Source: Onthophagus taurus (lineage: Eukaryota > Arthropoda > Insecta > Coleoptera > Scarabaeidae). Taken from it: DNA of 64,000 bases. Positions 63,245 through 64,000 of the stretch are shown here, piece by piece (positions within the stretch are counted from its first letter, which is position 1; each line of letters begins with the position of its first letter). Both the position numbers and the translations under genes were made by a program. The DNA is taken from NCBI RefSeq assembly GCF_036711975.1, contig NC_091973.1:15624001-15688000 (forward strand), given 5' to 3'. The notes beneath the pieces were generated by a model that was not told the origin of the DNA, did not search any database, and was given only the letters and a program-made list of their open reading frames with translations.

Positions 63245-63946
63245 TTACAGTATAATGTACTCATCGAAACCTTTCCGATAGCGTCCGTTATTTTTATCGC
63301 AATCTAAATCAATAACTAATATACCGTGCGGTGTATCCCAACAAGTTCGACAAATTCTGACAAAATCATCCCACGTAATGTCCCCTAGCAAATGATCGTT
63401 GTAAATATGTTTCAAGTTAGTGAGATCTTGTTTAAATAAAACTAAAAGGTTGCAATTGTCACGTAAAAGCTGCTTGGAAATGGCGCTATAACTTTGAGCG
63501 AGTAAAAAAGTATCAACGTTTCTATGACGACCGTATGAAAAATATTCCTTGATAATCTGTTGCTCTGTAGGAGCAATATCATCAAAAATAATAATTGAAT
63601 ATTCTTTCACCTTTGACGGTGGTAGAAATCGTCCGACATCTGAGTATTCATAATAGCCGCAAGAGCGGATAGGTTTAAGTAATTGTCGTAGAAATTCGTA
63701 TTTGATTTGGTAGAGTGAATTAGAGCACAAATATACATTCAAAAAGCGCAACCCGTTGAGAGCTGTCAATAAAGTTAACATTACGTTTGTTTTTCCGGCA
63801 CCCGAAGAACCAATTATCAAACCACGTTTACATTCCCCACCAAATAATTCGCTATGTCGTTTAAATTTATTTGCAGCGAAGTCGTTATGAAGATTACAGA
63901 TTGGTAGTGTTAAAGGTTGGCTAACAAACTTAACGTCTTCAACCAT
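63245..63946 (-). CDS. Polinton genome-packaging ATPase (FtsK/HerA, A32-like)
   Basis: ATG 63946 (MVEDVKFVSQPLTLPICNLH), 233 residues. Walker A, IIGSSGAGKTNVML (residues ~45-58); Walker B, YSIIIFDDIAP (~115-125). Sensor-like stretch DTFLLAQSYSAISKQLLRDN. The order and length fit the DNA-packaging ATPases of Polintons, adintoviruses and related large DNA viruses, which pump the element DNA into capsids. It is first in a minus-strand block of four genes (ATPase, 386-aa, 135-aa, integrase), with short gaps. Capsid and protease genes are not in the window and may lie beyond 64000. Confidence 0.9.
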   Translation of the reverse strand: MVEDVKFVSQPLTLPICNLHNDFAANKFKRHSELFGGECKRGLIIGSSGAGKTNVMLTLLTALNGLRFLNVYLCSNSLYQIKYEFLRQLLKPIRSCGYYEYSDVGRFLPPSKVKEYSIIIFDDIAPTEQQIIKEYFSYGRHRNVDTFLLAQSYSAISKQLLRDNCNLLVLFKQDLTNLKHIYNDHLLGDITWDDFVRICRTCWDTPHGILVIDLDCDKNNGRYRKGFDEYIIL

Positions 63947-64000
63947 GCTGACGGGTGATACTTGAACGGGAGATTAACAAGAAATGAAGTCGTAGTAGAA

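Overview
This is eukaryotic, almost certainly insect (or other arthropod), nuclear DNA. It is AT-rich, has short introns with GT/AG borders, and contains arthropod mobile-element families throughout. I see no ordinary host gene, tRNA, rRNA or CRISPR array. Nearly every coding stretch belongs to a transposon, retrotransposon or integrated virus-like element, most of them broken and many nested. A beetle or similar TE-rich insect is a guess only.

Layout. 1-5.1 kb: Tc1/mariner remnant; a piggyBac relic split by a 5'-truncated LINE (1444-2562); a gypsy gag fragment; the C-terminal half of a YqaJ-nuclease gene. 5.1-14.1 kb: a young, complete Ty3/gypsy element (5103-14135) with 1.78-kb LTRs, a GGAT target duplication, a gag frame and a -1 pol frame. 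It sits inside the YqaJ gene, whose other half is at 14136-14433. 14.4-19.4 kb: hAT, Penelope-like and integrase remnants and a piggyBac fragment. 19452-22033: a piggyBac copy with both inverted ends and TTAA target, frame broken once. 22-27.2 kb: decayed env-bearing gypsy (errantivirus-type) env and integrase, one Harbinger end carrying a MADF exon, a gypsy gag and a probable 1.6-kb LTR. 27.2-29.1 kb: BEL/Pao polymerase split inside its FYIDD active-site box by a 1.1-kb TA-flanked element. 29.2-30.5 kb: Penelope and Polinton relics. 30.7-38 kb: paired inverted Tc1 copies, a rearranged LINE (ORF1 with PHD finger, ORF2) and the 3' end of a BEL element in the wrong orientation. 38-50 kb: the rest of that BEL element (minus strand), interrupted by two gypsy elements, one of which holds another LINE. 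50.3-55 kb: a RAG1/Transib-like transposase C-terminal relic, PIF/Harbinger transposase and MADF genes, a BEL gag relic and P-element (THAP9-like) transposase pieces. 56.2-64 kb: one end of a Polinton/Maverick (adintovirus-like) element: protein-primed DNA polymerase B, retroviral-type integrase with chromodomain, two uncharacterised proteins and a packaging ATPase, continuing off the right edge.

What works together. In the Polinton block, the polymerase (plus strand) converges on a minus-strand block of integrase, two small proteins and the ATPase, the usual replication, integration and packaging set. The polymerase has a 59-base intron and lies just downstream of an unusual array of 13 AGGTCA/TGACCT hexamers plus a long palindrome. 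I consider this block the best candidate for something new. The other notable items are the RAG1-like relic and the inversion/template-switch structure at 31-38 kb. All family calls are read from motifs; none was checked by database search. Boundaries of old relics are approximate.
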